DNA of 64,000 nt from Algoriphagus aquimarinus (lineage in GTDB: Bacteria; Bacteroidota; Bacteroidia; Cytophagales; Cyclobacteriaceae). The first letter of the stretch is position 1. The number at the start of each line of letters is the position of its first letter. Made by a program: the position numbers and the translations under genes. The notes beneath the pieces were generated by a model. It was given only the letters and a program-made list of their open reading frames with translations, did no database searches and was not told where the DNA came from. This document shows, one piece after another, positions 34,976-46,502 of the stretch. Location: positions 186,001 through 250,000 of the forward strand of contig NZ_FOKK01000007.1 of the NCBI RefSeq assembly GCF_900112005.1. Direction: 5' to 3'.

Positions 34976-36130
34976 ATGTCGCAATTTGATTCGATCAGGC
35001 CTTTTTATGACGCAGAAGCCAATGCTGCAATCCGCAAGATTGTAGATGATCCTATGCTGGAGGCAATGATGAGTTTCACATTTCCTACAGATACTAGAGA
35101 ACATTGGAAAGATCTGATGGTTCATACCCACTCGTTGAGAGACTTCCAAGTCAACTTTATATATCCAGGCGTGCAGAAAGTGCTGGAGAAAAGTTCCGAA
35201 GGATTAAGTACAGGTGGTTTTGAGCAACTGAAATCAAACACCGCTTACCTTTTTATCTCTAATCACCGAGATATTATCCTTGATACATCCTTGTTGAATT
35301 CATGCCTGTATGAAAATGGCTTAGTACTGACAACGTCAGCTATTGGGGATAATTTGATCCAAAAACCCTTCCTCCACACCCTTTCCAAGCTCAATCGAAA
35401 CTTTGCTATCAAGCGTGGTCTTCAGGGAAGAGCTTTGCTGGAAAGTTCGCAAATGGCATCTGCCTATATCAAAAAGTCACTGCTTTCAGAAAACCGTTCG
35501 GTATGGACAGCGCAACGTGAGGGCAGAACCAAAGATGGAAATGACGCTACACATCGTGGAGTGCTGAAAATGCTTACGTTATCGGAAGAAGGAGCCAATG
35601 GCTTTGGTTATTTTGAGAAAATCAAAGTAGTACCCATCTCTATTTCCTACGAATATGACCCTACAGACGTATTGAAGATGCCAGAATGGCTAGCTAAGTC
35701 GAGGGATGAAAAATATGTGAAAGGTGAAAATGAAGATTTCCTTAATCTTCTACGTGGTATCATCGGAACCAAAAAAAGAATTCATTTACAGGTAAACGGA
35801 GTTCTGGATAAGGAAATTGCAGAAATCTCCAAAATGGAACTTAGCCAACCTGACAAACTCAGTAAGCTAGCTGAGTGCATAGACCAAAAAATCTGGACAG
35901 GCTATAAACTTTGGCCGAGCAATTACATTGCCCACGATTTGCTCTATGGAGACAATGAATATGAATCGTTTTACACCCAGGATGAGAAAAAATCATTCGA
36001 AAAAAGAATGAATGAAAAGGTGAATACCAAAAACGAATTTTTGATCAAGAGCTTTTTGGCGATGTATGCCAATCCTGTGAATAATCAAAAAAATGCCTTA
36101 AGTATTAATTCACCGGCATCTCAATTGTAA
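34976..36130 (+). CDS. Glycerolipid acyltransferase (PlsC-like)
   Basis: 384 residues from the ATG at 34976. An upstream TTG at 34952 is in frame but lies too close to the promoter palindrome. The acyltransferase block is YLFISNHRDIILDTSLLN, with the catalytic His followed by an Asp at H+2 and H+6 rather than the strict HX4D spacing. Later come FAIKRGLQGRALLESS and WTAQREGRTKDGNDATHRG, the substrate-binding motifs. It is probably a membrane-associated enzyme of phospholipid synthesis. Its last 26 bases overlap the end of the convergent histidine kinase gene. Confidence 0.78.
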   Translation: MSQFDSIRPFYDAEANAAIRKIVDDPMLEAMMSFTFPTDTREHWKDLMVHTHSLRDFQVNFIYPGVQKVLEKSSEGLSTGGFEQLKSNTAYLFISNHRDIILDTSLLNSCLYENGLVLTTSAIGDNLIQKPFLHTLSKLNRNFAIKRGLQGRALLESSQMASAYIKKSLLSENRSVWTAQREGRTKDGNDATHRGVLKMLTLSEEGANGFGYFEKIKVVPISISYEYDPTDVLKMPEWLAKSRDEKYVKGENEDFLNLLRGIIGTKKRIHLQVNGVLDKEIAEISKMELSQPDKLSKLAECIDQKIWTGYKLWPSNYIAHDLLYGDNEYESFYTQDEKKSFEKRMNEKVNTKNEFLIKSFLAMYANPVNNQKNALSINSPASQL

Positions 36131-37325
36131 ACTTAGTACCCTCTCCTACGGTGGAGATGATATCCATAGTTCCTTCCTGTTGTTTCACTAGTTGTCGTAC
36201 CAAATTCAAGCCTAAACCGAACCCTAGTTCACCGCGAGTTCCTTCATGAGTTGACGTCCCAGCTTCTAAGATTTCATGGATTTTAGAACTTGTCATTCCT
36301 ATCCCATTATCTTCTACCGATAGCTCTAAGATTAAATCAAGTTCTTTACGTTTCAGATTCATTGATAATGAAATCTCACCTCCTGAATTAGTGAATTTGA
36401 TTGAGTTGGAAAGTAAATTCCCCAAAATCTGCAACACATATAATTTAGAAAAAGACTCAAGTTGATTCTCTGGATTCAGCTGTACGTTGAAAGCGATGTT
36501 TTTCACTTTTATCTGAGGAGCCAAAAGTCTCAATATCGTTTCTTTGAGGTTAACCAAGTTTGTATCCCCTTCCTTCAATTCTTGACTTCTATTAGAATTG
36601 CCATCAAATCCCTTTGAGAGAATATCTTTTGACAAATCCAGCAAAGACAAACTACTCTGCTTGATCATTTCTGAGTATTCCAGGATTTCCTGAGGACTTG
36701 TAAGCTCATCTTCTTCGAGAATTAAATCCGACAATCCAAGTATGCCCCCTATTGGTCCGCGAATATCATGAGCCAATTTCTTTTGATTCAATTCAGACTC
36801 TTTAAGTTTATTCTTCAGATCAGCCACTAGGTTATTGAGCCTTAACCTATCTACAATCTGTCGGGCAATCAACCTCAAAACTTCCTTGATATCCTCGGAA
36901 AGATGCATCAATTTACTGTCCATCACACACAATGCACCTAGATTATACCCTTCTGGCGAGGTCAATGGAACTCCCATGTAATACCGAAGATTTGGCGTGT
37001 CTTTGACGTAAAACATGTCTTTAAAACGAACATCATCACGGAGGTCTTTTACTTCCAGTCCTGTCTTAGAAGAGGTATGAATGGTATATTGACAAACGGA
37101 ATCTTCTCTGGGCATTTGATTGATATCGATACCATAGGAGGAAACACTCCACTGGGTAAAAGAATCGATGAGATTGACTAGGGAGATTTCGGTGCCACAA
37201 ATCTTAGCGGCTAGCTCTGTAAGGTAATTCAGACCTTGCTTTGGCTCATAGTAGTCTATCCCTAGGTTACTGAGCGCCAAGAGCCTGTCTAATTCATTCT
37301 CTTGAGAAGAGGATATTTGATTCAT
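36105..37325 (-). CDS. GAF-domain sensor histidine kinase
   Basis: 406 residues with no TM segments. The GAF domain spans about residues 20-160 (SVCQYTIHTSSKTGLEVKD, YYMGVPLTSPEGYNLGALC). The dimerisation helix has H186 in KKLAHDIRGPIGGILGLSD. The HATPase domain has an N-box LLSNSIKFT, G1 VEDNGIGM and G2 GFGLGLNLV. It is a cytoplasmic sensor kinase; no response regulator is adjacent. The GAF ligand is unknown. Confidence 0.88.
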   Translation of the reverse strand: MNQISSSQENELDRLLALSNLGIDYYEPKQGLNYLTELAAKICGTEISLVNLIDSFTQWSVSSYGIDINQMPREDSVCQYTIHTSSKTGLEVKDLRDDVRFKDMFYVKDTPNLRYYMGVPLTSPEGYNLGALCVMDSKLMHLSEDIKEVLRLIARQIVDRLRLNNLVADLKNKLKESELNQKKLAHDIRGPIGGILGLSDLILEEDELTSPQEILEYSEMIKQSSLSLLDLSKDILSKGFDGNSNRSQELKEGDTNLVNLKETILRLLAPQIKVKNIAFNVQLNPENQLESFSKLYVLQILGNLLSNSIKFTNSGGEISLSMNLKRKELDLILELSVEDNGIGMTSSKIHEILEAGTSTHEGTRGELGFGLGLNLVRQLVKQQEGTMDIISTVGEGTKFTIEMPVN

Positions 37326-37386
37326 TTTACTACTTTTAATTCTACTGTTGCTAACAATACCTATTTCTAGCCACTACCCAAATAAA

Positions 37387-38031
37387 ATGAAAATTTCTAT
37401 TCCGTCTAATATCCAAATAGCAAATCGTAGCTCATTTGAGCGTATGCTGACAGTAAGCTTACTAGTCATCAATTTATCACTATTTCATACATTTAAAACC
37501 TGGGCGCAAAACATCACCGTGCCTGTAGGTCAAATAATTACGCCTTACGGAGACATCCTCATCGCGCTCGATGATAAAACTCCAAATCATAAGGAAAGCT
37601 TTATCCAATTAGCCAATTCAGGCTATTGGGATTCCCTGACTTTCAACCGAGTCATTCCAAACTTTGTCGCACAAGGCGGATGTCCGGATACAGAGGAAGG
37701 ATTCACTGACCCAGAATATTTACTCGAACCTGAATTTCACCCTGAATTGACTCATGTTTATGGAGCGGTGGGTGCTGGCCGGGATGATAATCCAGGAAAA
37801 TTATCTGCGAGATGTCAATTCTATATTGTTCAAAACCCCGCGGGACTTCATAGGCTAGATGGGGATTATACGGTTTTTGGTCATGTGATCAAAGGTATGA
37901 GTGTCATAGAGCAAATCGTGAGAGTCAAACGCAACAGCACAGATGAACCAATAAAGCCTATTACATTGAAGGTGCAAGTAATACAAGTTAGTGAATCAGA
38001 TTTAAGTGAGTTGACTGGTCAAAAAAATTAA
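37387..38031 (+). CDS. Cyclophilin-type peptidyl-prolyl isomerase, exported
   Basis: 214 residues from the ATG at 37387; a start at 37444 with a cleaner signal peptide is also possible. Signal peptide ending FKTWAQ. The cyclophilin core is YWDSLTFNRVIPNFVAQGGCP, then RCQFYIVQNPAG and YTVFGHVIKGMSVIEQI. The catalytic Arg is in FNRVIP. It catalyses proline isomerisation in periplasmic proteins. It lies 33 bases upstream of the fucose operon, so it may be transcribed into it. Confidence 0.87.
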   Translation: MKISIPSNIQIANRSSFERMLTVSLLVINLSLFHTFKTWAQNITVPVGQIITPYGDILIALDDKTPNHKESFIQLANSGYWDSLTFNRVIPNFVAQGGCPDTEEGFTDPEYLLEPEFHPELTHVYGAVGAGRDDNPGKLSARCQFYIVQNPAGLHRLDGDYTVFGHVIKGMSVIEQIVRVKRNSTDEPIKPITLKVQVIQVSESDLSELTGQKN

Positions 38032-38064
38032 GCTCCTGACAAATCCGAAAAAACACATTACGAA

Positions 38065-39144
38065 ATGAGTACAATAAATTCAATCAAAATCTTAGTCGTT
38101 GGCTGTGGAAATATGGGAATAGCACATGCTACTGCCTACCACAATTTCCCTGAATTCGAAATCTGCGGGCTAGTTTCACGCGGTGATTCCAATAGCAAAC
38201 TCAACAAGCAACTTCAAGGCAATTACCCGCTATTTTCAGATTTCAACGAAGCCTTGGCGGAGTCGAAGCCAGATGCAGTCTGTATCTCAACTTACCCAGA
38301 CACTCATGAAGACTTTGTTCTGAAAGCGCTTGAAGCAGGTTGCCATATTTTCATAGAAAAGCCTCTTGCAGATACGATTGTAGGCTGCGAGCGCATTATA
38401 GCGAAAGCGAAAGAGGTGGATAAAAAGGTGGTGGTAGGCTATATTTTGAGGCATCATCCTTCTTGGATAAGATTTATTGAGGAAGCAGAAAAGCTAGGCA
38501 AACCGCTCGTGATGCGCATGAATCTCAATCAGCAAAGTCAGGGCTATATGTGGGATGTGCACAGAAATCTAATGAAAAGCCTTAGCCCGATTGTGGATTG
38601 TGGCGTGCATTACATCGACGTGATGTGCCAGATGACTAGATCAAAACCCGTTTCAGTATCTGCAATTGGAGCTCGGCTGACAGAAGATATTTCTGAAGAC
38701 AATTACAATTACGGACAACTTCAGATTCGTTTCGAAGATGGTTCTGTAGGCTGGTACGAAGCGGGCTGGGGACCGATGGTGAGCGAGACTGCATTTTTCG
38801 TGAAAGATGTTTTTGGCCCAAAAGGGTCTGTTTCCATCACAGCCAAGGATGCCGGAGCCAGTGGAAAATCGGATAATGTAGATTCACATACCAAAACTGA
38901 ATCCATCCGAGTTCATCATGCCGCTATTGATTCGGAAAATAAGTTTACCAAAGCCGACGAATGGATAGATCTGAAAGACGAGCCAGATCATCAGGAGCTC
39001 TGCAATCGTGAGCAGCAATATTTCCTAAAGGCCATCCAAGAAAACACCAATTTGGATGATCATTTGCTTGATGCGCTAAATAGTCTGAAAATCGCTTTTG
39101 CCTGTGATGAATCGGTAAAAACCGGGGAAACAGTTAAATTATAA
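38065..39144 (+). CDS. Gfo/Idh/MocA-family sugar oxidoreductase
   Basis: 359 residues. The N-terminal Rossmann motif is ILVVGCGNMGIAHATAYHN, then FIEKPLADTIVG (EKP motif) and HPSWIRFIEEA. An alpha/beta C-terminal domain carries the catalytic His region VDCGVHYIDVMCQM. It is an NAD(P)-dependent dehydrogenase of a sugar or sugar acid. As first gene of the fucose cluster it may oxidise L-fucose or a related sugar. The assignment within the pathway is inference. Confidence 0.85.
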   Translation: MSTINSIKILVVGCGNMGIAHATAYHNFPEFEICGLVSRGDSNSKLNKQLQGNYPLFSDFNEALAESKPDAVCISTYPDTHEDFVLKALEAGCHIFIEKPLADTIVGCERIIAKAKEVDKKVVVGYILRHHPSWIRFIEEAEKLGKPLVMRMNLNQQSQGYMWDVHRNLMKSLSPIVDCGVHYIDVMCQMTRSKPVSVSAIGARLTEDISEDNYNYGQLQIRFEDGSVGWYEAGWGPMVSETAFFVKDVFGPKGSVSITAKDAGASGKSDNVDSHTKTESIRVHHAAIDSENKFTKADEWIDLKDEPDHQELCNREQQYFLKAIQENTNLDDHLLDALNSLKIAFACDESVKTGETVKL

Positions 39145-39204
39145 TCTATGGAAATTATTTTGGGAATATAGGTCAAACACCCTAATTTCCGTTTTACTTT
39201 AATT

Positions 39205-39963
39205 ATGGAAAACAAAACAGTACTAATTACAGGTGGAGCATCGGGAATCGGACTCGCAATGGTTCAGGTTTTCGCAGCTAAAAAAACCAAAGTTTACTTC
39301 ATAGACATCAATCCTGAAGTTGGAGAAAAAGTTGTTCAGGACGAGCGAGCTAAGGGCTTTGATGTCACATTTCTTTGCGGTAGTGTAGCTGATTCAGCAG
39401 AATCTGAAGCATTGATTCATTCTATTCCAGAGAAAATCGATACCCTAATCAACAACGCTGGTGTCTCGCATGTGGGAAAAGTGGAAACTACTTCCGCTGA
39501 AGACTTTGACCGAGTGTTCCAAGTGAATGTAAAAGGCATGTTCAACTGCATCAAAGCAGCACTTCCAAAGCTTAAAGAAAATGGCGGGGGATCCATTCTG
39601 AATATGGCCTCTGTAGCTGCTACGATAGGCATTCCTGATCGATTCGCTTACAGCATGACCAAGGGCGCAGCTCTTTCCATGACCCTGAGCGTAGCTAGAG
39701 ATTATGTTGCAGACGGCATTCGTTGCAATTGCTTGTCTCCGGGACGTGTCCATACACCTTTTGTAGATGGATTTTTGGCCAAAAACTACCCTGGTCAGGA
39801 AAAGGAAATGTTTGATAAACTTGCCGCAACGCAGCCGATTGGCAGAATGGCTTCTCCTTCAGAAGTTGCTGAACTCGCCTACTTTGTGAGTGCAGACACT
39901 GGAAGCTTTATGACAGGAACCAATATCCCGATTGACGGGGGATTCTTGGGATTGAAAATGTAA
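39205..39963 (+). CDS. SDR oxidoreductase of the L-fucose cluster
   Basis: 252 residues with TGGASGIG near the start, INNAGVSH, and the catalytic Y-x3-K in AYSMTKGAAL. The C-terminal FMTGTNIPIDGGFLGLKM is the typical IDGG end. A good candidate for 2-keto-3-deoxy-L-fuconate dehydrogenase or L-fucose dehydrogenase, two SDR steps of the non-phosphorylative pathway; a second SDR at 42879 would take the other. Which does which cannot be read from sequence alone. Confidence 0.85.
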   Translation: MENKTVLITGGASGIGLAMVQVFAAKKTKVYFIDINPEVGEKVVQDERAKGFDVTFLCGSVADSAESEALIHSIPEKIDTLINNAGVSHVGKVETTSAEDFDRVFQVNVKGMFNCIKAALPKLKENGGGSILNMASVAATIGIPDRFAYSMTKGAALSMTLSVARDYVADGIRCNCLSPGRVHTPFVDGFLAKNYPGQEKEMFDKLAATQPIGRMASPSEVAELAYFVSADTGSFMTGTNIPIDGGFLGLKM

Positions 39964-39966
39964 GTG

Positions 39967-40001
39967 GATTTTAGATTTACGATTTGGGATTTACGAGGTA
40001 A
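39967..40001. repeat. Heptamer array (GATTTAC type)
   Basis: Units GATTTTA, GATTTAC, GATTTGG, GATTTAC, GAGGTAA, starting 4 bases after the SDR stop. Confidence 0.65.
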
Positions 40002-40055
40002 TCGCTCTTATTTAAATTCTTGAGGATTCACACCACCAAATCCTTGACAATAGAC

Positions 40056-40124
40056 GCTTAACTCTAATATCTTGTGTCTTGATTCTAAAGTCTTAATACT
40101 TAATACTAACTACTTGATACTAAT
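40056..40124. repeat. Heptamer array (minus-strand WAGT/WAGA type)
   Basis: On the minus strand, successive 7-mers ATTAAGT, ATTAAGA, CTTTAGA, ATCAAGA, CACAAGA, TATTAGA, GTTAAGC keep a 7-base period right up to the next ATG. Confidence 0.6.
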
Positions 40125-40985
40125 ATGAAATTAATACGATTCGGCGCAGCCGGTAAAGAACAACCAGGAATTCAGGACGCAAGCGGTAAATACCTAGACT
40201 GCTCAGGATTCAACGAAGATTGGAACGAAGATTTTTTCACCAACAACGGACTTGCAAGACTGGAAGAGTGGCTTGGCGCCAATCAGGAAAATTTGAATGA
40301 AATCCCTGCCGGATCCAGATTGGGTTCTCCTATCGCCAGACCTTCCAAAATCGTGTGCATTGGCCTTAACTACCGTAAACATGCTCTAGAATCTGGAATG
40401 GCTGTACCAGAAGTTCCTATCATTTTCATGAAAGCTACTTCTTCGCTTTGCGGACCTTTTGACAATATTTTGATTCCTAAGAACTCTGTGAAAACTGACT
40501 GGGAAGTGGAATTGGCTGTCGTTATCGGCAAAAGAGCAAAATATGTAAGCAAGGAAAACGCGATGGATTATGTGGCTGGATACTGCGTTCACAATGATGT
40601 CTCCGAGCGTGACTTCCAATTGCATCATGGCGGTCAGTGGGTGAAAGGAAAGAGTGCAGATAACTTCGCTCCGCTTGGGCCAGTGTTGGTCACCAAAACT
40701 GAGATTGAAGATCCGCATAACCTGAGACTTTGGCTGAAACTAAATGGCAAAATGCTTCAGGACAGCAACACTTCTGACTTGGTTTTTGATATCCCTACAC
40801 TGATTGAGCACCTAAGTCAGTACATGACTTTGCTTCCTGGAGACGTGATTTCTACTGGAACTCCAGCTGGTGTTGGCCTCGGCTTGACTCCTCCTACTTA
40901 CCTGAAAGTAGGTGATGTAGTCGAACTTGGCATCGATGGACTTGGCGCATCTAAGCAAGTAGCAATCAACGATCCAGAAGCATGA
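40125..40985 (+). CDS. Fumarylacetoacetate-hydrolase-family protein (2,4-diketo-3-deoxy-L-fuconate hydrolase candidate)
   Basis: 286 residues with the FAH-fold metal site: IVCIGLNYRKHALESG, DWEVELAVVIGKRA (the E-x-E pair), and VHNDVSERDFQ. The GDVISTGTPAGVGLG signature is at the C-terminal end. In L-fucose/L-rhamnose degradation without phosphorylation, this family splits the diketo acid to pyruvate and L-lactate. The stop overlaps the next ATG (ATGA) with the lactonase gene. Confidence 0.85.
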   Translation: MKLIRFGAAGKEQPGIQDASGKYLDCSGFNEDWNEDFFTNNGLARLEEWLGANQENLNEIPAGSRLGSPIARPSKIVCIGLNYRKHALESGMAVPEVPIIFMKATSSLCGPFDNILIPKNSVKTDWEVELAVVIGKRAKYVSKENAMDYVAGYCVHNDVSERDFQLHHGGQWVKGKSADNFAPLGPVLVTKTEIEDPHNLRLWLKLNGKMLQDSNTSDLVFDIPTLIEHLSQYMTLLPGDVISTGTPAGVGLGLTPPTYLKVGDVVELGIDGLGASKQVAINDPEA

Positions 40986-41818
40986 GACTGGATTCCCACC
41001 AGCACTTTTGGAAATACAACTCTGAAAAACACTCCTGGATCACAGAAGAAATGAAGGTGATCCAGGGAGATTTTCTTCCTGATGACCTGATTCCAATTTT
41101 GAAGGAACATCAGATCGATGGCTGTGTGGCCGTGCAGTCTGATGAAAGCTTTCGAGAAACTGCTTTTCTCTGTGATTTAGCCGAAGAATACGAGCAGATC
41201 AAAGCCGTGGTAGGCTGGGCAGATTTGGGGTCTGATGCGCTGGATAAGGAGTTGGATCAATTTGCTTCGCAAAAAAAGCTGAAAGGCTATCGGGAAATTC
41301 TGCAGTCAAAACCTGTGGATTACATGCTGCGAAAGGAGTTTATCCGTGGCATCAAGAAAATAGGAAAGCGAGGCTATACCTATGACATTCTGATTTTTCA
41401 TACGCAACTAGAAGCAGCTTTGCATTTTGTGAAAAAAGCTCCCGAGCAACCCTTTGTGATCGACCATATTGCCAAGCCAAATATCAAATTGGGTATTTGG
41501 AGAGAGTGGAAAAAGGAAATGGCTCCACTTGCCGAGCGTGATTACATCTTCTGTAAAGTATCAGGAATGATCACCGAAGCGGATTGGAAGAAGTGGAAAG
41601 CCAAAGACCTTGAAATCTATCTCGATGTAGCACTAGAACTCTTTGGGCCAAAGCGCTTGATGTTTGGCAGCGACTGGCCAGTGTGCAAGATCGCGGGAGA
41701 ATACGAGCAGGTTTTGGAAGTAATCGAGCGCTTTACAGATAGACTTTCCAAGACGGAGAAAGAAGCAATCATGGGAAATACGGCTGCTGGATTTTACGGA
41801 ATATCAACAGATAGTTGA
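40982..41818 (+). CDS. L-fuconolactonase-like amidohydrolase
   Basis: 278 residues. It starts RLDSHQHFWKYNSEKHSWI (metal-binding HxH) and contains PFVIDHIAKP and MFGSDWPVC with the catalytic Asp. It matches the COG3618 lactonase group that opens L-fucono- or L-rhamnono-lactone. Translationally coupled to the FAH-family gene upstream. The next pathway gene is separated from it by an unrelated nuclease gene. Confidence 0.87.
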   Translation: MRLDSHQHFWKYNSEKHSWITEEMKVIQGDFLPDDLIPILKEHQIDGCVAVQSDESFRETAFLCDLAEEYEQIKAVVGWADLGSDALDKELDQFASQKKLKGYREILQSKPVDYMLRKEFIRGIKKIGKRGYTYDILIFHTQLEAALHFVKKAPEQPFVIDHIAKPNIKLGIWREWKKEMAPLAERDYIFCKVSGMITEADWKKWKAKDLEIYLDVALELFGPKRLMFGSDWPVCKIAGEYEQVLEVIERFTDRLSKTEKEAIMGNTAAGFYGISTDS

Positions 41819-41875
41819 GAGATTGCCAGAACTGAAACGCCAAGACAATGATCAAAAGCCTTAATTAGTATCCTT

Positions 41876-43643
<1,768 letters not shown>

Positions 43644-43651
43644 CCAATCCC

Positions 43652-44959
43652 ATGACCCAAAAACCTGCATTAGTACCCAAGGAATTAATCGTTCCCTTTA
43701 TCCTTATCACTTCCCTTTTTGCACTCTGGGGCTTCGCAAATGACATCACCAATCCTATGGTGGCGGCGTTTAAGCGAGTCCTCGAACTGAATAATACTCA
43801 GGCATCCTGGGTACAAATGGCTTTTTACGGAGGCTATTTCACGATGGCTTTGCCTGCCGCTTTTTTCATCAAAAAGTATTCTTATAAAACTGGAATCTTG
43901 CTAGGACTTGGCTTATATGGATTCGGTGCCTTGCTATTTTATCCAGCCGCCGCATGGGAGAGTTACGGATTTTTCCTTGCCTCGCTTTATATTTTGACGT
44001 TCGGATTGGCTTTTTTGGAGACCACTGCAAATCCCTACATTTTGTCCATGGGACCAGAAGCTACCGCCACGCAGCGACTGAATTTAGCACAAGCTTTTAA
44101 CCCAATGGGAGCTTTGGCTGGACTTTTTGTTGCCAAGCAATTTATCCTAAACTCACTTCAATCAAATGCAACTGATGCGGATGGCACTATCATTTTCACC
44201 AGTTTAGATGACGCGGCCAAAGCTGTAATCCGAACCGCCGACCTGTTGATCATTCGAAATCCTTATGTGATACTTGGGCTTGTCGTGATCGCAATTCTGG
44301 TAGTCATCGCCATGATGAAAATGCCAGAAAGCAAAGAAACTGGAAAGGTGGAATTCAGAGCGACCATGGGCCGCTTGCTGAAAAACAGAAACTTTGTAGA
44401 AGGTACACTTGCTCAGATGTTCTATGTAGGAGCTCAAATAATGGTGTGGACGTACATCTATCAATACGCAGAAGTACTTGGCATTTCGAATGCTGACGCT
44501 GTCAATTATGGGTATGCTGCGCTTGTCATCTTTTTGATAGGCAGATGGATTTGCACCTTTTTGCTTCGTTACATCGCCCCTACTAAGCTGCTCACCATCT
44601 TTTCCGTGCTTGCGATAATATTCACCGCAGGAGCAATTTTTCTTCCGGGCATGACTGGCCTCTATTCATTGGTAGCGATTTCCTTCGCTATGTCCCTGAT
44701 GTTCCCTACTATTTACGGGATCGCTTTGGACGGCTTGGGCGAGGACTCGAAGTTTGCTGCAGCTTACCTTGTAATGGCTATAGTTGGAGGCGCGATCATG
44801 CCAACACTGCAAGGAATGATCATGGACATCGGTGGAGTTGGATATGATGACACATTAATTCTGGGTGTTCCTGAAGTAAATTTCTCTTTCATACTTCCTC
44901 TTGCCTGCTTTGTCATGGTGTTGCTATTTAGTCTTAGAGTGAAGAAAGTGGAAGGTTGA
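43652..44959 (+). CDS. fucP: L-fucose:H+ symporter
   Basis: 435 residues and twelve TM segments of the MFS FHS family. Signature elements: ALWGFANDITNPMVAAFK (the Asp equivalent to D46 of E. coli FucP), WVQMAFYGGYFTMALPAA, and AFLETTANPYILSMGPE with the Glu of TM4. It imports L-fucose with protons across the inner membrane. It follows the SDR gene by 8 bases and is the uptake component of the cluster. Confidence 0.9.
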   Translation: MTQKPALVPKELIVPFILITSLFALWGFANDITNPMVAAFKRVLELNNTQASWVQMAFYGGYFTMALPAAFFIKKYSYKTGILLGLGLYGFGALLFYPAAAWESYGFFLASLYILTFGLAFLETTANPYILSMGPEATATQRLNLAQAFNPMGALAGLFVAKQFILNSLQSNATDADGTIIFTSLDDAAKAVIRTADLLIIRNPYVILGLVVIAILVVIAMMKMPESKETGKVEFRATMGRLLKNRNFVEGTLAQMFYVGAQIMVWTYIYQYAEVLGISNADAVNYGYAALVIFLIGRWICTFLLRYIAPTKLLTIFSVLAIIFTAGAIFLPGMTGLYSLVAISFAMSLMFPTIYGIALDGLGEDSKFAAAYLVMAIVGGAIMPTLQGMIMDIGGVGYDDTLILGVPEVNFSFILPLACFVMVLLFSLRVKKVEG

Positions 44960-45060
44960 GAGATTGAGAGATTTCTAGAATTAGGTCTTCAGATCTGAAC
45001 TAAGTAAATAGTCAGCCTGTGCAAAGTCGAAGGCTTCAACAAATTGAGAAAAATAGAAAA

Positions 45061-45402
45061 ATGAATACCCAAACTTTTGTATTAATCTGTGATCTGAAAG
45101 ATGAGGAGGAAGCAATTCAGGCTTATGTGGAATGTCATAAAGCTGTTGCGCCAGCCATCATCCAGAGCCTTCATGATTCCGGGATTTTGGAGATGAGCAT
45201 CTATCGATGGCGCCACAGACTGACCATGATACTGGTTGGGGATGAAAACTTTACATTCGAAAAGAAAGCCGCCTTGGACAATGCCAATGAGAAAGTGCAG
45301 GAATGGGAAGCTTTTCTCGGTCAATACCAAACCAATTTACCAGGCACACCTGATAACTGGCGCTGGCAGCTAACAGACAAAATTTTTGATTTTCACGCCT
45401 AA
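45061..45402 (+). CDS. L-rhamnose/L-fucose mutarotase (RhaM-like)
   Basis: 113 residues from the ATG at 45061; the in-frame start at 45019 adds unrelated residues. It belongs to the DUF718/RhaM fold: VECHKAVAPAIIQSLHDSG (catalytic His), MSIYRWRHRLTMILVGD, and WRWQLTDKIFDFHA. It interconverts sugar anomers to feed the dehydrogenase. In this cluster L-fucose is the likely substrate, though the family was named for rhamnose. Confidence 0.88.
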   Translation: MNTQTFVLICDLKDEEEAIQAYVECHKAVAPAIIQSLHDSGILEMSIYRWRHRLTMILVGDENFTFEKKAALDNANEKVQEWEAFLGQYQTNLPGTPDNWRWQLTDKIFDFHA

Positions 45403-45411
45403 AATAACCTA

Positions 45412-46329
45412 ATGAAAAAGTTAATACTAGCACTCAGTTTGACTATGATTAGCATTCTCGTAAATGCACAAGAAATCATCCTTCCGCTTTGGGAAGGCAC
45501 TCCACCACTTCAGAAAGACATGGGGTTGGAGGAAAAAGCGGTGGAAGAAGGCATTATCAGAATTGAAAATGTACAGATCCCCCAGATTGAAGTTTTCCTT
45601 CCAAGTAAGCAAATGCGGACTGGCCAAGCTGTAGTGATTTTCCCTGGAGGCGGCTATCATATTTTAGCGTATGATTGGGAAGGAAGAGACTTCGCCAAGT
45701 GGCTAAACACACAAGGGATCGTGGGAATCGTAGTGAAATACAGACTTCCTGACTCCAAGTCCCTGACTGATGCTAAGGAGGTTCCTTTGCTTGATGCACA
45801 GCGAGCTGTTCGTCTAGTGAGACATCATTCGGAAGAATGGAAAATCGACCCAGCAAGGGTTGGTGTCATGGGCTTCTCTGCCGGAGGACATCTGGCTTCT
45901 ACTGTCAGCACGCAGTATGCGCATGAAGTAGATAGACCGAAAGATGCTATAGACGCACTTTCTGCCCGTCCTGATTTCTCAATACTCGCCTATCCAGTGA
46001 TTTCTTTTCGTGATGCAGCAGCGCATTCGGGTTCTAGAAAAAATCTAATCGGTGCTGATGCCAGTCAGGAATTGATTGATCGTTTCTCTAGTGAACTGAA
46101 TGTAACAGCTGAGACACCTCCAACTTTCTTGGTACATGCTCAGGATGACGGCGGAGTTCCTATCGAGAACAGTTTCCTTTACTACAAAGCCCTCAATGCT
46201 AACAAGGTACCTGCTTCATTACATATCTATCCAAAAGGCGGACACGGTTTCGGTTTTGGCTTAGGAAAAGGTCCTGTGGATGGTTGGAGAGAGGTGTTGT
46301 TGGATTGGATGAAAACAGTTGGGCAGTGA
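45412..46329 (+). CDS. Exported alpha/beta hydrolase (acetyl-esterase-like)
   Basis: 305 residues with a signal peptide (ALSLTMISILVNAQ). It has VVIFPGGGYHILAYDWEGRD (oxyanion loop), GVMGFSAGGHLAS (nucleophile elbow GFSAG), FLVHAQDDGGVP (Asp) and YPKGGHGFGFGLG (His). It resembles xylan or sugar acetyl-esterases that remove O-acetyl groups in the periplasm. It is the last gene of the fucose cluster, 9 bases after the mutarotase. Confidence 0.85.
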   Translation: MKKLILALSLTMISILVNAQEIILPLWEGTPPLQKDMGLEEKAVEEGIIRIENVQIPQIEVFLPSKQMRTGQAVVIFPGGGYHILAYDWEGRDFAKWLNTQGIVGIVVKYRLPDSKSLTDAKEVPLLDAQRAVRLVRHHSEEWKIDPARVGVMGFSAGGHLASTVSTQYAHEVDRPKDAIDALSARPDFSILAYPVISFRDAAAHSGSRKNLIGADASQELIDRFSSELNVTAETPPTFLVHAQDDGGVPIENSFLYYKALNANKVPASLHIYPKGGHGFGFGLGKGPVDGWREVLLDWMKTVGQ

Positions 46330-46341
46330 GCAGTGAGTGAA
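46322..46341. repeat. Short heptamer repeat
   Basis: GCAGTGA GCAGTGA GTGAAGG directly after the esterase gene. Period 7, as in the larger arrays. Confidence 0.45.
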
Positions 46342-46502
46342 GGCTGGTTATGGGTTCTTAGTTGTTGGTTGGCTGAATTAAGTTTCCAGTAATTAATCTA
46401 AAACTATCAAATTGAGTGCAAAAAAGGGCATTAAGATAGCCTTACTGATTACTTAAACTGTCAATACAATATTTCAATTTTAAAATCTTTCAATCTGAAA
46501 AA